Positions 1 through 7,849 of a DNA stretch of 54,325 nt are shown here, piece after piece (positions within the stretch are counted from its first letter, which is position 1; each line of letters begins with the position of its first letter). Both the position numbers and the translations under genes were made by a program. Under the pieces are notes generated by a model. The model was not told the origin of the DNA. It worked only from the letters and a program-made list of their open reading frames with translations, and did no database searches. Origin of the DNA: an uncultured Bacilli bacterium (GTDB taxonomy: Bacteria; Bacillota_I; Bacilli_A; RF39; UBA660); NCBI GenBank assembly GCA_947629935.1, contig CANRFQ010000008.1, forward strand, positions 1 to 54,325, given 5' to 3'.

Positions 1-21
1 TTTTTTGGCATTTTTGGGAAC

Positions 22-64
22 AAATTGAATTTTTTGTGCACATTTTGAGCACATTTTTCAATTT
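22..64. repeat. Imperfect palindrome downstream of secA
   Basis: The first 124 bases hold no convincing gene. They are T-rich and contain an imperfect inverted repeat: AAATTGAA (22-29) pairs with TTCAATTT (57-64), and TGTGC (35-39) with GCACA (49-53), around a centre near 43-44. Just beyond it AAACCCT occurs twice, about 91-98 and 108-114. Since secA is transcribed leftward into this region, the palindrome could be part of its 3' end, but no clean stem plus U-tract is seen. The window edge hides what lies further left. Confidence 0.4.
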
Positions 65-124
65 TTTGGGGTTTTTTTATGATTTTTTCAAAACCCTATG
101 CCTCGCAAACCCTTATAAAACCTA

Positions 125-2611
125 CTACTTTCCACAACAATTTTTGTATTTCTTACCACTGCCACATGGACATGGTTCATTTCTACCTACTTTTTTTACT
201 CTTTTTGGAGTAGCCTTAGCTTTAGTTTTTCCATCATTAGCTAGCATTTTCTCCGGTTGTTTTCTTTCTGTGTTTTGTCTTACTTCAGCATTCATCATAT
301 AGATAGCAATCTTAGCATCTATATTATCTAACATACGGTCGAAGATTTCATAACCTTCCATGGCATAGGCTTGTAATGGATTAGTTTGACCATAACCACG
401 AAGACCGATAGCTTCTCTTAAATGTTCCATTGAACTAATATGTTCAATCCAAGCATCGTCAATAACACGAAGCGAAATAGCGCGCTCAAATTCATTAGAG
501 ATTTCTTTTGGTAATTCTTTAATTTTATTTTCATATTCTTTAATAACCAAATCAGATAAGTATTCAATGATTTCTTCATTAGACTTACCCTTAATATCTT
601 CAACATCAATATTATTCTTAGTTAAGTTAACATTGAAATAATCCGTAATTTTCGTTAAATCGTCATCTGTTAAATAGCCTTCTGGTTCAATGTGAGATTC
701 AATTAAACTAGAAATATTTATTTTAAAAGTTTCTAGAATACGCGCGTGAATATCATCATTATCTAAGATTTCATTACGTCTAGTATAAATAATATCTCTT
801 TGCTCATTCATGATATCATCATAATCAAGCAAATTCTTACGTCGATCAAAGTTGTTTCCTTCCACTTTCTTTTGGGCAGACTCAATACTTTTCGTAAAAG
901 TTTTAGAACGAATAGCTTGATCATCAGTTATTCCTAAGCTTTGAAGCATATTTTTAATTTTATCAGTACCAAAACGACGCATTAAGTCATCTTCAAAAGA
1001 GACAAAGAATTGACTCATTCCTGGATCACCTTGACGACCAGCACGACCACGTAATTGGTTATCAATACGACGAGATTCATGACGCTCTGTACCAATTACA
1101 CAAAGTCCACCAAGTTCCACAACACCTTCACCTAATTTAATATCGGTTCCACGTCCAGCCATATTAGTAGCAATGGTAATAGCACCTTTTTGTCCTGCTT
1201 TTGCTATAATTTCCGCTTCACGTTCGTGGTTTTTGGCATTTAAAACTTCATGTTTTAAACCTTCTTTTTTAAGTAAAGCACTTAAATGTTCATTTGATTC
1301 AACAGAGATAGTACCAACTAATATTGGTTGTCCTGTTTCATGAATTTGCTTAATAGTTTTGATAATAGCTTTGTATTTACCTTTTTCATTGGAATAAACA
1401 AGATCAGCTAAATCTTCACGAATTACCGGTTTATTAGTCGGAATTTGAATAACGTACATGTTATAAATATTCCTAAATTCCTCTTCTTCAGTTTTAGCTG
1501 TACCTGTCATACCTGATAACTTATTATACATTCTAAATAAATTTTGGAAAGTTATAGTAGCTAAAGTTTTAGTTTCTTCATTAATAGTGACATGTTCTTT
1601 CGCTTCTAAAGCTTGATGTAACCCATCACTAAATTGACGGCCATGCATTAAACGACCCGTAAATTGGTCAACAATTATTACAGCATCATTTTCCACTACA
1701 TAGTCAATATCTTTTTTAAAACCATAATTGGCTTTTAAAGCTTGATTAATATGATGAACTAAAACAGCATTGTCTAAATCATATAGATTTTTAAGTCTGA
1801 AGATTTTTTCAACCTTTTCACTACCAATCTCTGATAAAGATACGTTTTTAGTTTTAACATCAACAACGTAATCTTCTTCTTTTAAAGATTTAACGGCTCT
1901 ATCGGCTTGTTCATATAAATTTTTTGCATCAAATTTACCTCCAGAAATAATAAGAGGTGTACGCGCTTCGTCGATTAAAATAGAGTCCACTTCATCGACA
2001 ATACAAAAATTAAGTGGTCGTTGCACTCTATCTTCTTTGCGAATAACCATATTATCTCTTAAATAGTCAAAACCAACTTCGTTATTAGTCGAATAAACGA
2101 TATCACAATCATATACTTCTTTTTTCTCTTGAGCGGAAAGCTCTCTTAAGTTTAGACCAACTGTTAGTCCTAAGAATCTAAAAATTTCGCCCATCCATTC
2201 TGAGTCACGTTTAGCCAAAAATTCATTAACGGTAATAATATGCACACCCTTACCAGTTAAAGCATTTAAATAAGCAGGCATTGTTTCTGTTAAGGTCTTA
2301 CCTTCACCAGTTTTCATTTCCGCTATATTACCAAAGTGGATAGCTAAACCACCTATAATTTGAACATAGTAAGGCTTCTCACCAATTAATCTAAAGGCCG
2401 CTTCTCTTACAGTGGCAAAAGCTTCGACGATTAAATCATCTAATTCTTCACCTTTGTTTAATCTCTTTTTAAATTCTTCGGTTTTAGCTTGTAGCTTTTT
2501 ATCAGTTAATTTAGAATATTCTTCTTCTAATTCCATGACTTTATCTGCTATAGCTTCAAACCTTTTTAATTCTTTATACTCTGAGTCAATTAATTTTCTA
2601 AAAAATCCCAT
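125..2611 (-). CDS. secA: Protein translocase ATPase SecA
   Basis: SecA is the motor that drives preproteins through SecYEG at the membrane, using ATP. The 828-residue product has family length. It shows the Walker A loop (TGEGKT, about residue 100), the DEVDSILIDEARTPL Walker B/DEAD segment near 210, the helicase part with GRGTDIKLG and QLRGRAGRQGDPG, and a C-terminal zinc tail (CPCGSGKKYKNCC) of the SecB/ribosome-binding type. The ATG at 2611 is preferred to an in-frame ATG five codons upstream because the GGAGGAG ribosome site lies between them. It follows hpf, separated by the hpf terminator, the same neighbour as in Bacillus subtilis. Confidence 0.97.
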   Translation of the reverse strand: MGFFRKLIDSEYKELKRFEAIADKVMELEEEYSKLTDKKLQAKTEEFKKRLNKGEELDDLIVEAFATVREAAFRLIGEKPYYVQIIGGLAIHFGNIAEMKTGEGKTLTETMPAYLNALTGKGVHIITVNEFLAKRDSEWMGEIFRFLGLTVGLNLRELSAQEKKEVYDCDIVYSTNNEVGFDYLRDNMVIRKEDRVQRPLNFCIVDEVDSILIDEARTPLIISGGKFDAKNLYEQADRAVKSLKEEDYVVDVKTKNVSLSEIGSEKVEKIFRLKNLYDLDNAVLVHHINQALKANYGFKKDIDYVVENDAVIIVDQFTGRLMHGRQFSDGLHQALEAKEHVTINEETKTLATITFQNLFRMYNKLSGMTGTAKTEEEEFRNIYNMYVIQIPTNKPVIREDLADLVYSNEKGKYKAIIKTIKQIHETGQPILVGTISVESNEHLSALLKKEGLKHEVLNAKNHEREAEIIAKAGQKGAITIATNMAGRGTDIKLGEGVVELGGLCVIGTERHESRRIDNQLRGRAGRQGDPGMSQFFVSFEDDLMRRFGTDKIKNMLQSLGITDDQAIRSKTFTKSIESAQKKVEGNNFDRRKNLLDYDDIMNEQRDIIYTRRNEILDNDDIHARILETFKINISSLIESHIEPEGYLTDDDLTKITDYFNVNLTKNNIDVEDIKGKSNEEIIEYLSDLVIKEYENKIKELPKEISNEFERAISLRVIDDAWIEHISSMEHLREAIGLRGYGQTNPLQAYAMEGYEIFDRMLDNIDAKIAIYMMNAEVRQNTERKQPEKMLANDGKTKAKATPKRVKKVGRNEPCPCGSGKKYKNCCGK

Positions 2612-2644
2612 AATGCACTCCTCCATCTAGTATTTTATCATAAA

Positions 2645-2665
2645 TAAAAAGAGTTTTCACTCTTT
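2645..2665 (-). terminator. Terminator of hpf
   Basis: On the minus strand AAAGAGT and ACTCTTT form a stem around a GAAA-type loop, followed by a T-rich run. It starts at the hpf stop codon and separates hpf from secA. Confidence 0.75.
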
Positions 2666-3194
2666 ATTTCATATTTATTAAACCATAATGGCCATCTTTT
2701 CGTTTATAAACAACCGAAATACATTCTTCCTTTATGTTTTTAAAAGCAAAAAAGTCATGATTTATAAGTTCCATTTGTAAGATTGCTTCCTCTTCATCCA
2801 TTGGTTTAGATTCAACATTTTTTCTCTTAACAATTTTTTCTTCATTTTCTTTTTCATCACTTTCATAATTAAATATGAAATCTACAGTATCAATGTTTTT
2901 ATATTTGTTATTTAGTCTAGTTTTATTTTTTCTTATTTGTCTTTCTAATTTATCAATAACTAAATCTGTTGCAGCATACAAGTCTTTATGAGATTCTTCT
3001 GCTCGTAAAGTGAAGCGACTTGTGGGAACCGTAATTTCTATAATTTGTTCTAGACCTCTTATTCGCACCTTTACATTAGCTTCGAGATCTTCGCTATTTT
3101 CAAAATAACGATTTAGTCTTTCTAATTTACTTTCAATATAGTCTTTAATAGCTGGTGTAATATCTATTTTTTCACCACGGATATTAAGTTTCAT
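2664..3194 (-). CDS. hpf: Long-form ribosome hibernation promoting factor
   Basis: This is the long HPF that binds the 30S subunit and dimerises ribosomes in stationary phase. The 176-residue protein has the N-terminal HPF/RaiA beta-alpha-beta domain (MKLNIRGEKIDITPAIKDYI; about residues 1-100), a charged linker (about 105-125) and the C-terminal dimerisation domain (PMDEEEAILQMELINHDFF to the end), as in Bacillus and Staphylococcus. The ATG has a GGAAGGTGG ribosome site. It lies between csp and secA and ends in its own terminator. Confidence 0.95.
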   Translation of the reverse strand: MKLNIRGEKIDITPAIKDYIESKLERLNRYFENSEDLEANVKVRIRGLEQIIEITVPTSRFTLRAEESHKDLYAATDLVIDKLERQIRKNKTRLNNKYKNIDTVDFIFNYESDEKENEEKIVKRKNVESKPMDEEEAILQMELINHDFFAFKNIKEECISVVYKRKDGHYGLINMK

Positions 3195-3235
3195 TAATAT
3201 ACCACCTTCCTATTAAATTATATCATTACTTTCAT

Positions 3236-3257
3236 AAAAAAACTACTAAATAGTAGT
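3236..3257 (-). terminator. Terminator of csp
   Basis: Read on the minus strand, ACTACTA and TAGTAGT form a perfect stem with a minimal loop, followed by a T-run (A-run at 3236-3242 on plus). The stem overlaps the last codons and stop of csp. Confidence 0.8.
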
Positions 3258-3458
3258 TAATTGTACTTCAGTTACCTCTTGTGCTTGTAACCCTTTTGAA
3301 GTTTCAATAAGTTTAAAATCAACGATGTCCCCTTCTTTTAAAGTCTTATAACCATCTTTAATGATAGCTGAATAATGCACAAAGATATCTTCTAAATCAT
3401 TATATTTGATAAATCCAAATCCTTTTTCGGCATTAAACCATTTGACTTTACCTCTCAT
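3246..3458 (-). CDS. csp: Cold shock domain protein
   Basis: A 70-residue cold-shock-domain RNA chaperone that binds single-stranded RNA or DNA. The N-terminus has the typical MRGKVKWFNAEKGFGFIK, with RNP1 (KGFGFI) and RNP2 (DIFVHYSAI) aromatic motifs. The ATG at 3458 is chosen over a GTG three codons upstream: the ribosome site GAGGTG lies eight bases before the ATG and overlaps the GTG. A promoter gives a leader of only about 40 bases, so the long leader of classical cold-inducible cspA genes is absent. Confidence 0.95.
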   Translation of the reverse strand: MRGKVKWFNAEKGFGFIKYNDLEDIFVHYSAIIKDGYKTLKEGDIVDFKLIETSKGLQAQEVTEVQLTTI

Positions 3459-3505
3459 TACTATCACACCTCACCTTCCAGTTCAAACTTCCAAACTACA
3501 TCTTT

Positions 3506-3534
3506 AATATAACTGCTATGCCTTTAAGTTTCAA
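3506..3534 (-). promoter_or_regulatory. Likely vegetative promoter of csp
   Basis: On the minus strand, TTGAAA (3529-3534) and TATATT (3506-3511) are 17 bases apart, a good housekeeping sigma match. It points at csp and predicts a start near 3499. Confidence 0.6.
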
Positions 3535-3642
3535 CAAAATTCGGTCGACAAATTTCGTCCTTTTTTATAAAGAGCAGCATGGACAATTTTACCAAATATC
3601 TATAATCATGTTTTAAAGTTTGTCTAAAATTACTATTTTTAT

Positions 3643-3678
3643 GTCTTAAAAAAACTACTAGCTAAAATTTAGTGGTTT
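3643..3678 (-). terminator. Leftward-facing hairpin with U-tract upstream of agrB
   Basis: AAACTACTA (3652-3660) pairs with TAGTGGTTT (3670-3678; one G-U pair). Read on the minus strand the stem is followed by seven T residues, the layout of an intrinsic terminator. No minus-strand gene ends here: the nearest upstream minus genes are agrC and agrA beyond agrBD. The 3459-3774 interval otherwise holds the csp promoter, the agrB promoter region, and two copies of GTTTGTCT (3618-3625, 3675-3682) with a related inverted copy (AGACAAC, 3711-3717). Confidence 0.5.
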
Positions 3679-3721
3679 GTCTTTCTTCAAATCAATGCAT
3701 CAATTATTTGAGACAACTGAT

Positions 3722-3750
3722 ACGATTTAAGCAAATTTTTTTGATATTAT
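3722..3750 (+). promoter_or_regulatory. Candidate agrBD promoter
   Basis: TATTAT at 3745-3750 fits a -10 element about 25 bases before the agrB start. The -35 position (3722-3727, ACGATT) is poor, as expected if an activator such as the LytTR regulator AgrA is needed. A clear pair of AgrA direct repeats was not recognised. Ribosome site GGGAG-AAGGGTGA precedes the ATG. Confidence 0.4.
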
Positions 3751-3774
3751 AAACGTAGGGAGAAGGGTGATGGC

Positions 3775-4377
3775 ATGAAGCAAAAATTTTTAACTTATTC
3801 GCTTAATATTATAAACAAAAACAACAACTATGATGAAATTAAACTGGCAGAATTAAAATATGGCTTAGAAGGCTTTTACATTACTTTAACCAAAATGAGT
3901 ATATATATATTAATATCTATTATTTTTGGAGTATTTAAAGAGTTTCTCTTATTTCTAGCATTTTTTTCGCCTTTAAGAGGTTTTGGCTTTGGCTTTCATG
4001 CTAAAAATAGCTTAGGATGTTGGTTAGTAACTACCCCTGTTTTTGCCTGTATTCCGATTTTAGCTAAAAATATTTTTATTCCTAATTTAATAGTCCACTG
4101 TTTTATTATATTTGCTATTATATCATTTTATTTATTTGCTCCTGCTGATACGAAAAGCAAACCATTAGTAAATAAGAAAAAAAGATTATTAAATAAATGC
4201 ATTATTGTTTTAATTAGTATTATTTATTTATTTTTAACTTTATTTTTTAAAAATCACTTATTTATAAACACTATTATGTTTGCCTGTTTATGGGAAGCAA
4301 TTTGTGTTAACCCATTGATGTATAAGATTTTTGGACAGCCATTTAATAATTATAAAACATATCTAAGTACGGTTTAA
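3775..4377 (+). CDS. agrB: AgrB-type autoinducer-processing membrane peptidase
   Basis: AgrB is a membrane cysteine peptidase that trims the AgrD precursor and cyclises the signal peptide. The 200-residue protein has about four to six hydrophobic segments and the family's catalytic His and Cys in GFHAKNSLGCWLV (about residues 78-90). It is followed 48 bases later by agrD. It is transcribed rightward, towards the origin, against most genes of this arm. Substrate specificity cannot be read from sequence. Confidence 0.9.
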   Translation: MKQKFLTYSLNIINKNNNYDEIKLAELKYGLEGFYITLTKMSIYILISIIFGVFKEFLLFLAFFSPLRGFGFGFHAKNSLGCWLVTTPVFACIPILAKNIFIPNLIVHCFIIFAIISFYLFAPADTKSKPLVNKKKRLLNKCIIVLISIIYLFLTLFFKNHLFINTIMFACLWEAICVNPLMYKIFGQPFNNYKTYLSTV

Positions 4378-4425
4378 ATGTTATTTAATAGATTTAAACA
4401 AATTTAAAAAGAAGGAGGCGAAGTT

Positions 4426-4542
4426 ATGTTATCAGTTGTATTAGAAGGTATCGGTTCATTATTTGCAAAAACTGCAAACAACTTTACTTGGTTCTGGTGT
4501 TCAGATGAACCAGCAGAATGCCCAAAATCATTAATTAAATAA
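4426..4542 (+). CDS. agrD: AgrD-type autoinducer precursor peptide, 38 residues
   Basis: A short gene with a strong GAAGGAGG ribosome site. The peptide has an N-terminal amphipathic half (MLSVVLEGIGSLFAKTANN), a core rich in aromatic residues (FTWFWCS) and a C-terminal recognition tail (DEPAECPKSLIK) resembling the DE-x-EVPKEL tail of staphylococcal AgrD and the PEEPKSL tail of clostridial forms. In characterised AgrDs a Cys (or Ser) five residues before the tail starts the thiolactone or lactone ring. Here that place holds Trp, with Thr one residue earlier and Cys only two before DE. The gene ends four bases from the agrC stop on the other strand. Confidence 0.85.
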   Translation: MLSVVLEGIGSLFAKTANNFTWFWCSDEPAECPKSLIK

Positions 4543-4546
4543 TTAA

Positions 4547-5818
4547 TTATTTTATAGGCAATGAAATAGAAATAATAAATACATCGTTTATTATTTCTTT
4601 TTTTATTTTAATTTCTCTATTATTTATTTTATTAATATAATTTAAACCTATACCACTTTTTCTCTGCTTAGTAGAATAATTTCTATGGCCAATCTTTTCT
4701 AAATCAATTACATTTTCAAATGTATTTAAAATTTGAATATTTAAATTTTGATTATTTTCCATCATGTTTATATATAGAGCTTTTTCTTTACTATTAGCGG
4801 CAGCTTCAATAGCATTATTTAAAGTCACATCCAGAATATCACAAAGCAAAGCATAATTTTTAGCTGTTATTTTCTCAGTAATATTTTTACTAATTTCACT
4901 ATTTATTTCGACATTTATTTTTTGATTTTTTATTTCATATAACTTTATATAAATTATTCCTTGAATTCCTTTAGGAATCTTTCCTACATGAACAGTCCAA
5001 TCATAGCTTTTATTGTATTTTTTAAATTTTTCATCAATAACTTTTTTAGCTTTTTCATTAGCTACACTTCTAATAGCCATAAAATCGGCATTTAAATTAT
5101 GTTTTAATTCCGAATAATCATCTGCTATAATTTCATAGTTTTTAACGCTTTCACTTAAATATTTATTTTTAATCTCTAATTTTTCTTTGTTAAAATTACT
5201 TAATAGTAAAAAATATAATAATATGGCTACAATTAAAACAACAATTACACTTAAAACATAAAGCAAATTATTTCCATAATTTAAATTATAATGAGTTAAA
5301 ATTATATTGGATAAGATTAACAATAAAATAAAAACTACGTCATATCGAAAATTTTTTCTAACAAATTCTTCTAATTTTACAATTAACTGACGAATTATAT
5401 TAATAGCAATAGTAAAATATAATAAAGTTCCCATAACTATTGTTAATGCCGTTTTAGCCACAAAATCTTTATTAATTTGTAAATAACCTACGAAACCTAT
5501 GGCCATTATTCTACTACTTATCAATTCAATCATTAAAGAAATTATACTTAACACAACAGAATAATATATTGTTTCTTTTAATGGTCTATTCATCCAGACT
5601 TTACAAGCTACCATTATACTTAAATAGCATATAATAGTCTTTGAAATTTCACTATTATATAGATTATTGAACATTACTATAGCAGTTAAGATCATTGTAA
5701 CCACTATTTTATAAGGCTTTATTTCTATTTTTTTGTTTATACATCTTTTATAACTGAAAACATAAACCATAATTGTTAAATTTACTACAAAATAGCTTAT
5801 TAATAATTCCCAAATCAT
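4547..5818 (-). CDS. agrC: AgrC-type sensor histidine kinase
   Basis: The membrane receptor kinase for the agr peptide. The 423-residue protein has about six N-terminal membrane segments (1-210), a dimerisation region with the phospho-acceptor His in LKHNLNADF (about 240), and a C-terminal GHKL ATPase domain with N-box (TLNNAIEAA) and G-box (SGIGLNYI). It overlaps the agrA stop by four bases (ATGA), so the order is agrA then agrC, the reverse of Staphylococcus. The ATG has an AGGGAG ribosome site. No terminator is seen after its stop; agrD lies immediately opposite. Confidence 0.92.
   Translation of the reverse strand: MIWELLISYFVVNLTIMVYVFSYKRCINKKIEIKPYKIVVTMILTAIVMFNNLYNSEISKTIICYLSIMVACKVWMNRPLKETIYYSVVLSIISLMIELISSRIMAIGFVGYLQINKDFVAKTALTIVMGTLLYFTIAINIIRQLIVKLEEFVRKNFRYDVVFILLLILSNIILTHYNLNYGNNLLYVLSVIVVLIVAILLYFLLLSNFNKEKLEIKNKYLSESVKNYEIIADDYSELKHNLNADFMAIRSVANEKAKKVIDEKFKKYNKSYDWTVHVGKIPKGIQGIIYIKLYEIKNQKINVEINSEISKNITEKITAKNYALLCDILDVTLNNAIEAAANSKEKALYINMMENNQNLNIQILNTFENVIDLEKIGHRNYSTKQRKSGIGLNYINKINNREIKIKKEIINDVFIISISLPIK
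4568..4607 (+). terminator. Terminator of agrBD inside agrC
   Basis: AGAAATAATAAA (4568-4579) pairs perfectly with TTTATTATTTCT (4587-4598) around a seven-base loop, followed by a T-run. It faces rightward, so it ends the agrBD transcript within the 3' coding part of the opposing agrC gene. Confidence 0.8.
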
Positions 5819-6519
5819 ACTACTTCTCCCTTATATTTTTTAGATAAATATGGTACTTTTTCATTATTATCTAAAATAAAATACCCTTTTGCCCACTCAT
5901 ACTTTATAACTCTTTCGGTATTAACTATACAAGACCGATGAACTCTTTTAAATCTTTCATCTGAATCTATTAAAACATTTTCTAAAGTTTTATTTATTTT
6001 AAAAATATTATTGGTCGTTTTTATAATTAATTTTCTTTCATCTTTATCTCGTAATATATATAAAATATCTTTCATATAAATGCTTAAATTCATTTGGGTA
6101 TTTTTATATTTAAACATCCCTTTGTCACATTCCTTATTTAATATTAAAGCTATACATTCACCTAAGCGTTCTTCCATATTATCAAACTTCTCAATAAAAC
6201 GAAATATCTTAAATATACTACTATATACTTTATGTTCATAGCTAGTATGGTTAGTTAAAAAAATGATTTCACTATCCCAGTCAATCTCTCTTATTTTTTT
6301 AGCTACATCCACACCTGTAATTTTTCCATTAAGACAAATATCTAAAATATATATCTTTCTTTCAGATAAATCTTCTATCTCTTTTATTAAATCAGTAGTG
6401 CATTTGTTATAATATTTGATCGATAAGGATTCTCCATATTTAAAATAAAAAGGATCAAGAGTCTTTTGAATTAAACCTTGGTCTTTTTTTTCGTCCTCTA
6501 GAACAACTATTTTAGTCAT
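5815..6519 (-). CDS. agrA: AgrA-type response regulator (receiver + LytTR)
   Basis: A 234-residue response regulator with an N-terminal receiver domain (VVLEDE at the start, phospho-acceptor Asp in YILDICLNG near residue 60, Thr/Lys positions after it) and a C-terminal LytTR DNA-binding domain (about 140-234, including FKRVHRSCIVN). It should activate agrBD when AgrC phosphorylates it. The ATG at 6519 is preferred to a GTG three codons upstream that sits too close to the ribosome site. It has its own vegetative promoter. Confidence 0.92.
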   Translation of the reverse strand: MTKIVVLEDEKKDQGLIQKTLDPFYFKYGESLSIKYYNKCTTDLIKEIEDLSERKIYILDICLNGKITGVDVAKKIREIDWDSEIIFLTNHTSYEHKVYSSIFKIFRFIEKFDNMEERLGECIALILNKECDKGMFKYKNTQMNLSIYMKDILYILRDKDERKLIIKTTNNIFKINKTLENVLIDSDERFKRVHRSCIVNTERVIKYEWAKGYFILDNNEKVPYLSKKYKGEVV

Positions 6520-6547
6520 TTTTATCACTACCTTTTTGATCTAATAG

Positions 6548-6575
6548 ATTATAACACATTTTTCTCTATTAGCAA
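6548..6575 (-). promoter_or_regulatory. Promoter of agrA-agrC
   Basis: Minus-strand TTGCTA (6570-6575) and TATAAT (6548-6553) are 16 bases apart. The -35 box touches the U-tract of the preceding gene's terminator. A near-consensus promoter suggests constitutive expression of the sensor pair. Confidence 0.65.
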
Positions 6576-6600
6576 ATAAAAAGAATAGCTATTTAGCTAT
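6575..6600 (-). terminator. Terminator of the spoIID-spoIIQ-mini-actin operon
   Basis: On the minus strand ATAGCTA and TAGCTAT form a stem with a two-base loop, followed by CTTTTTATTT. It overlaps the stop codon of the gene at 6589. Confidence 0.7.
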
Positions 6601-7179
6601 CTCGACTTGCAATTTTGTAATAATATATTGTTTAGCATTATAAAATGTAAATACTTTAATATTGTACTTTTTTTCTAATTCAATTCTTAAATCATTTATA
6701 CCTATATACTCACCAAATATGAATAAGTCATTATTAGAAAATTTTGATTTAAAAAAATATTGCACATCCTTTGAAATATCATCCATTATATCATAATCTA
6801 AAAAATAGGATTTATTTTGGACGGTTAAAATAGCACTACTTTCACTCATATATAATGAAGATGCATTATCGATTAAAGTGGAATATTCTATAAATTTTAT
6901 TTTATTAAAAGATAATTTTTCAAAGATAGAAGTAATTAGTTCCATATCACTTTCAAAGTAATGCGGAAATTTTAAAATATAACTATTACGACCTATTATA
7001 GTATCAGTTAATTTATTTTTCTTTAAGATTTTAGCAATATAACGATAGAACGCTTCGGTTTTGGCTATTTTATTTTGAATGACAATACCCTTTGGTATTT
7101 CTTCAGTATATATTGCACTAGCAGTACAAAGATAAAGTATTTTATCTGTTAAAATTACTCCTAAATTATTTTTTATCAT
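6589..7179 (-). CDS. Small MreB/Mbl-like protein, degenerate actin fold
   Basis: A 196-residue protein not matching a named family at first sight. Its order of segments tracks MreB: NLGVILTDKILYL in place of the phosphate-1 strand (DLGTANTLVYV), KGIVIQNKIAKTEAFYRYI in place of GVIADYETTxxMMKYYI, a RNSYILKFPHYFESDMELI / IKFIEYSTLIDNASSL stretch like VMVCVPSGITxVE / YPIEEPFAAAIGA, SSAILTVQNKSYFLDYD in place of the GGGTTE phosphate-2 strand, and LFIFGEYIGINDLRIELEKK like the closing IVLTGGGALLRNLDKVI. Nucleotide-binding glycines are lost and the middle (subdomain 2B) is missing. It lies directly after spoIIQ, near where Bacillus has mbl. The assignment is inference from spacing and position. Confidence 0.5.
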   Translation of the reverse strand: MIKNNLGVILTDKILYLCTASAIYTEEIPKGIVIQNKIAKTEAFYRYIAKILKKNKLTDTIIGRNSYILKFPHYFESDMELITSIFEKLSFNKIKFIEYSTLIDNASSLYMSESSAILTVQNKSYFLDYDIMDDISKDVQYFFKSKFSNNDLFIFGEYIGINDLRIELEKKYNIKVFTFYNAKQYIITKLQVEIAK

Positions 7180-7210
7180 AAAATCCTCCTTTTAGATAAA
7201 GAAAAAAAGC

Positions 7211-7849
7211 TTATTCAGCTAATGTTTTTAAATCCATTTCATAAAACTTTTCAGGATTAATTAATTGACCTTTATTATATACTTCAAATAACAAGCTATT
7301 TTTACTAGAATTATTTAATTTATTTTCTCCACTTTGAGCGATTATGTCGCCTTGTTTAACTTCGTCACCAACTTTAACTTTGATATCATTTAGGCTTTGA
7401 TAAGTTGATTTTAATTCATTACCATGATCAATAACTAAGACATTACCTAAAATTTCATCTTCTTTAATTTCAGCTACCTTGCCATCTAATACTGCTACTA
7501 TGTCAAAAGAATTTTCAGAGCTATATAAAACTCCGGAATTTTGCATATAAGTATTTTCATAGTAAATTAAAGATTTTTGTTGCGTTTCTTCATCGGCATC
7601 CATTTCATAAAAGTTTTTACTAATTACAACATCTTCAGCTGTGTAAGGTTTAATAGCTTTATCATTAGTAAAATTCATAACTGGTGTAGTTTCCTCATCT
7701 AATAAAGCATTAACAACATAGGAATTAATATCTTCTTTAGTATAAGAACTCAAAGTTCTTCCTATTAAAATAATACTAACAAAGACTGATGCAATGGCAA
7801 TGGTATAAATAGTCGGTAACACAAATTTTTTTAACTTTCTTACTTTCAT
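7211..7849 (-). CDS. spoIIQ: SpoIIQ-like forespore LytM-domain protein
   Basis: A 212-residue membrane-anchored protein: basic N-terminus, one membrane helix (about 10-31), a spacer and a C-terminal M23/LytM domain (about 115-205; VLDGKVAEIKEDEILGNVL, YQSLNDIKVKVGDEVKQGD, FEVYNKGQLINPEKFY). SpoIIQ sits in the forespore membrane and binds SpoIIIAH across the intermembrane space. Both zinc-ligand places of active LytM enzymes are changed: no His before the DIVAV strand, and SLLFEV instead of HxHFEI. It should therefore be a scaffold, not an enzyme. It follows spoIID by 50 bases. Confidence 0.85.
   Translation of the reverse strand: MKVRKLKKFVLPTIYTIAIASVFVSIILIGRTLSSYTKEDINSYVVNALLDEETTPVMNFTNDKAIKPYTAEDVVISKNFYEMDADEETQQKSLIYYENTYMQNSGVLYSSENSFDIVAVLDGKVAEIKEDEILGNVLVIDHGNELKSTYQSLNDIKVKVGDEVKQGDIIAQSGENKLNNSSKNSLLFEVYNKGQLINPEKFYEMDLKTLAE

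Noticed and set aside
36-302. Rightward open frame opposite the secA 3' end
   Set aside because: Low-complexity Phe/Leu-rich, no ribosome site, antisense to conserved SecA coding.
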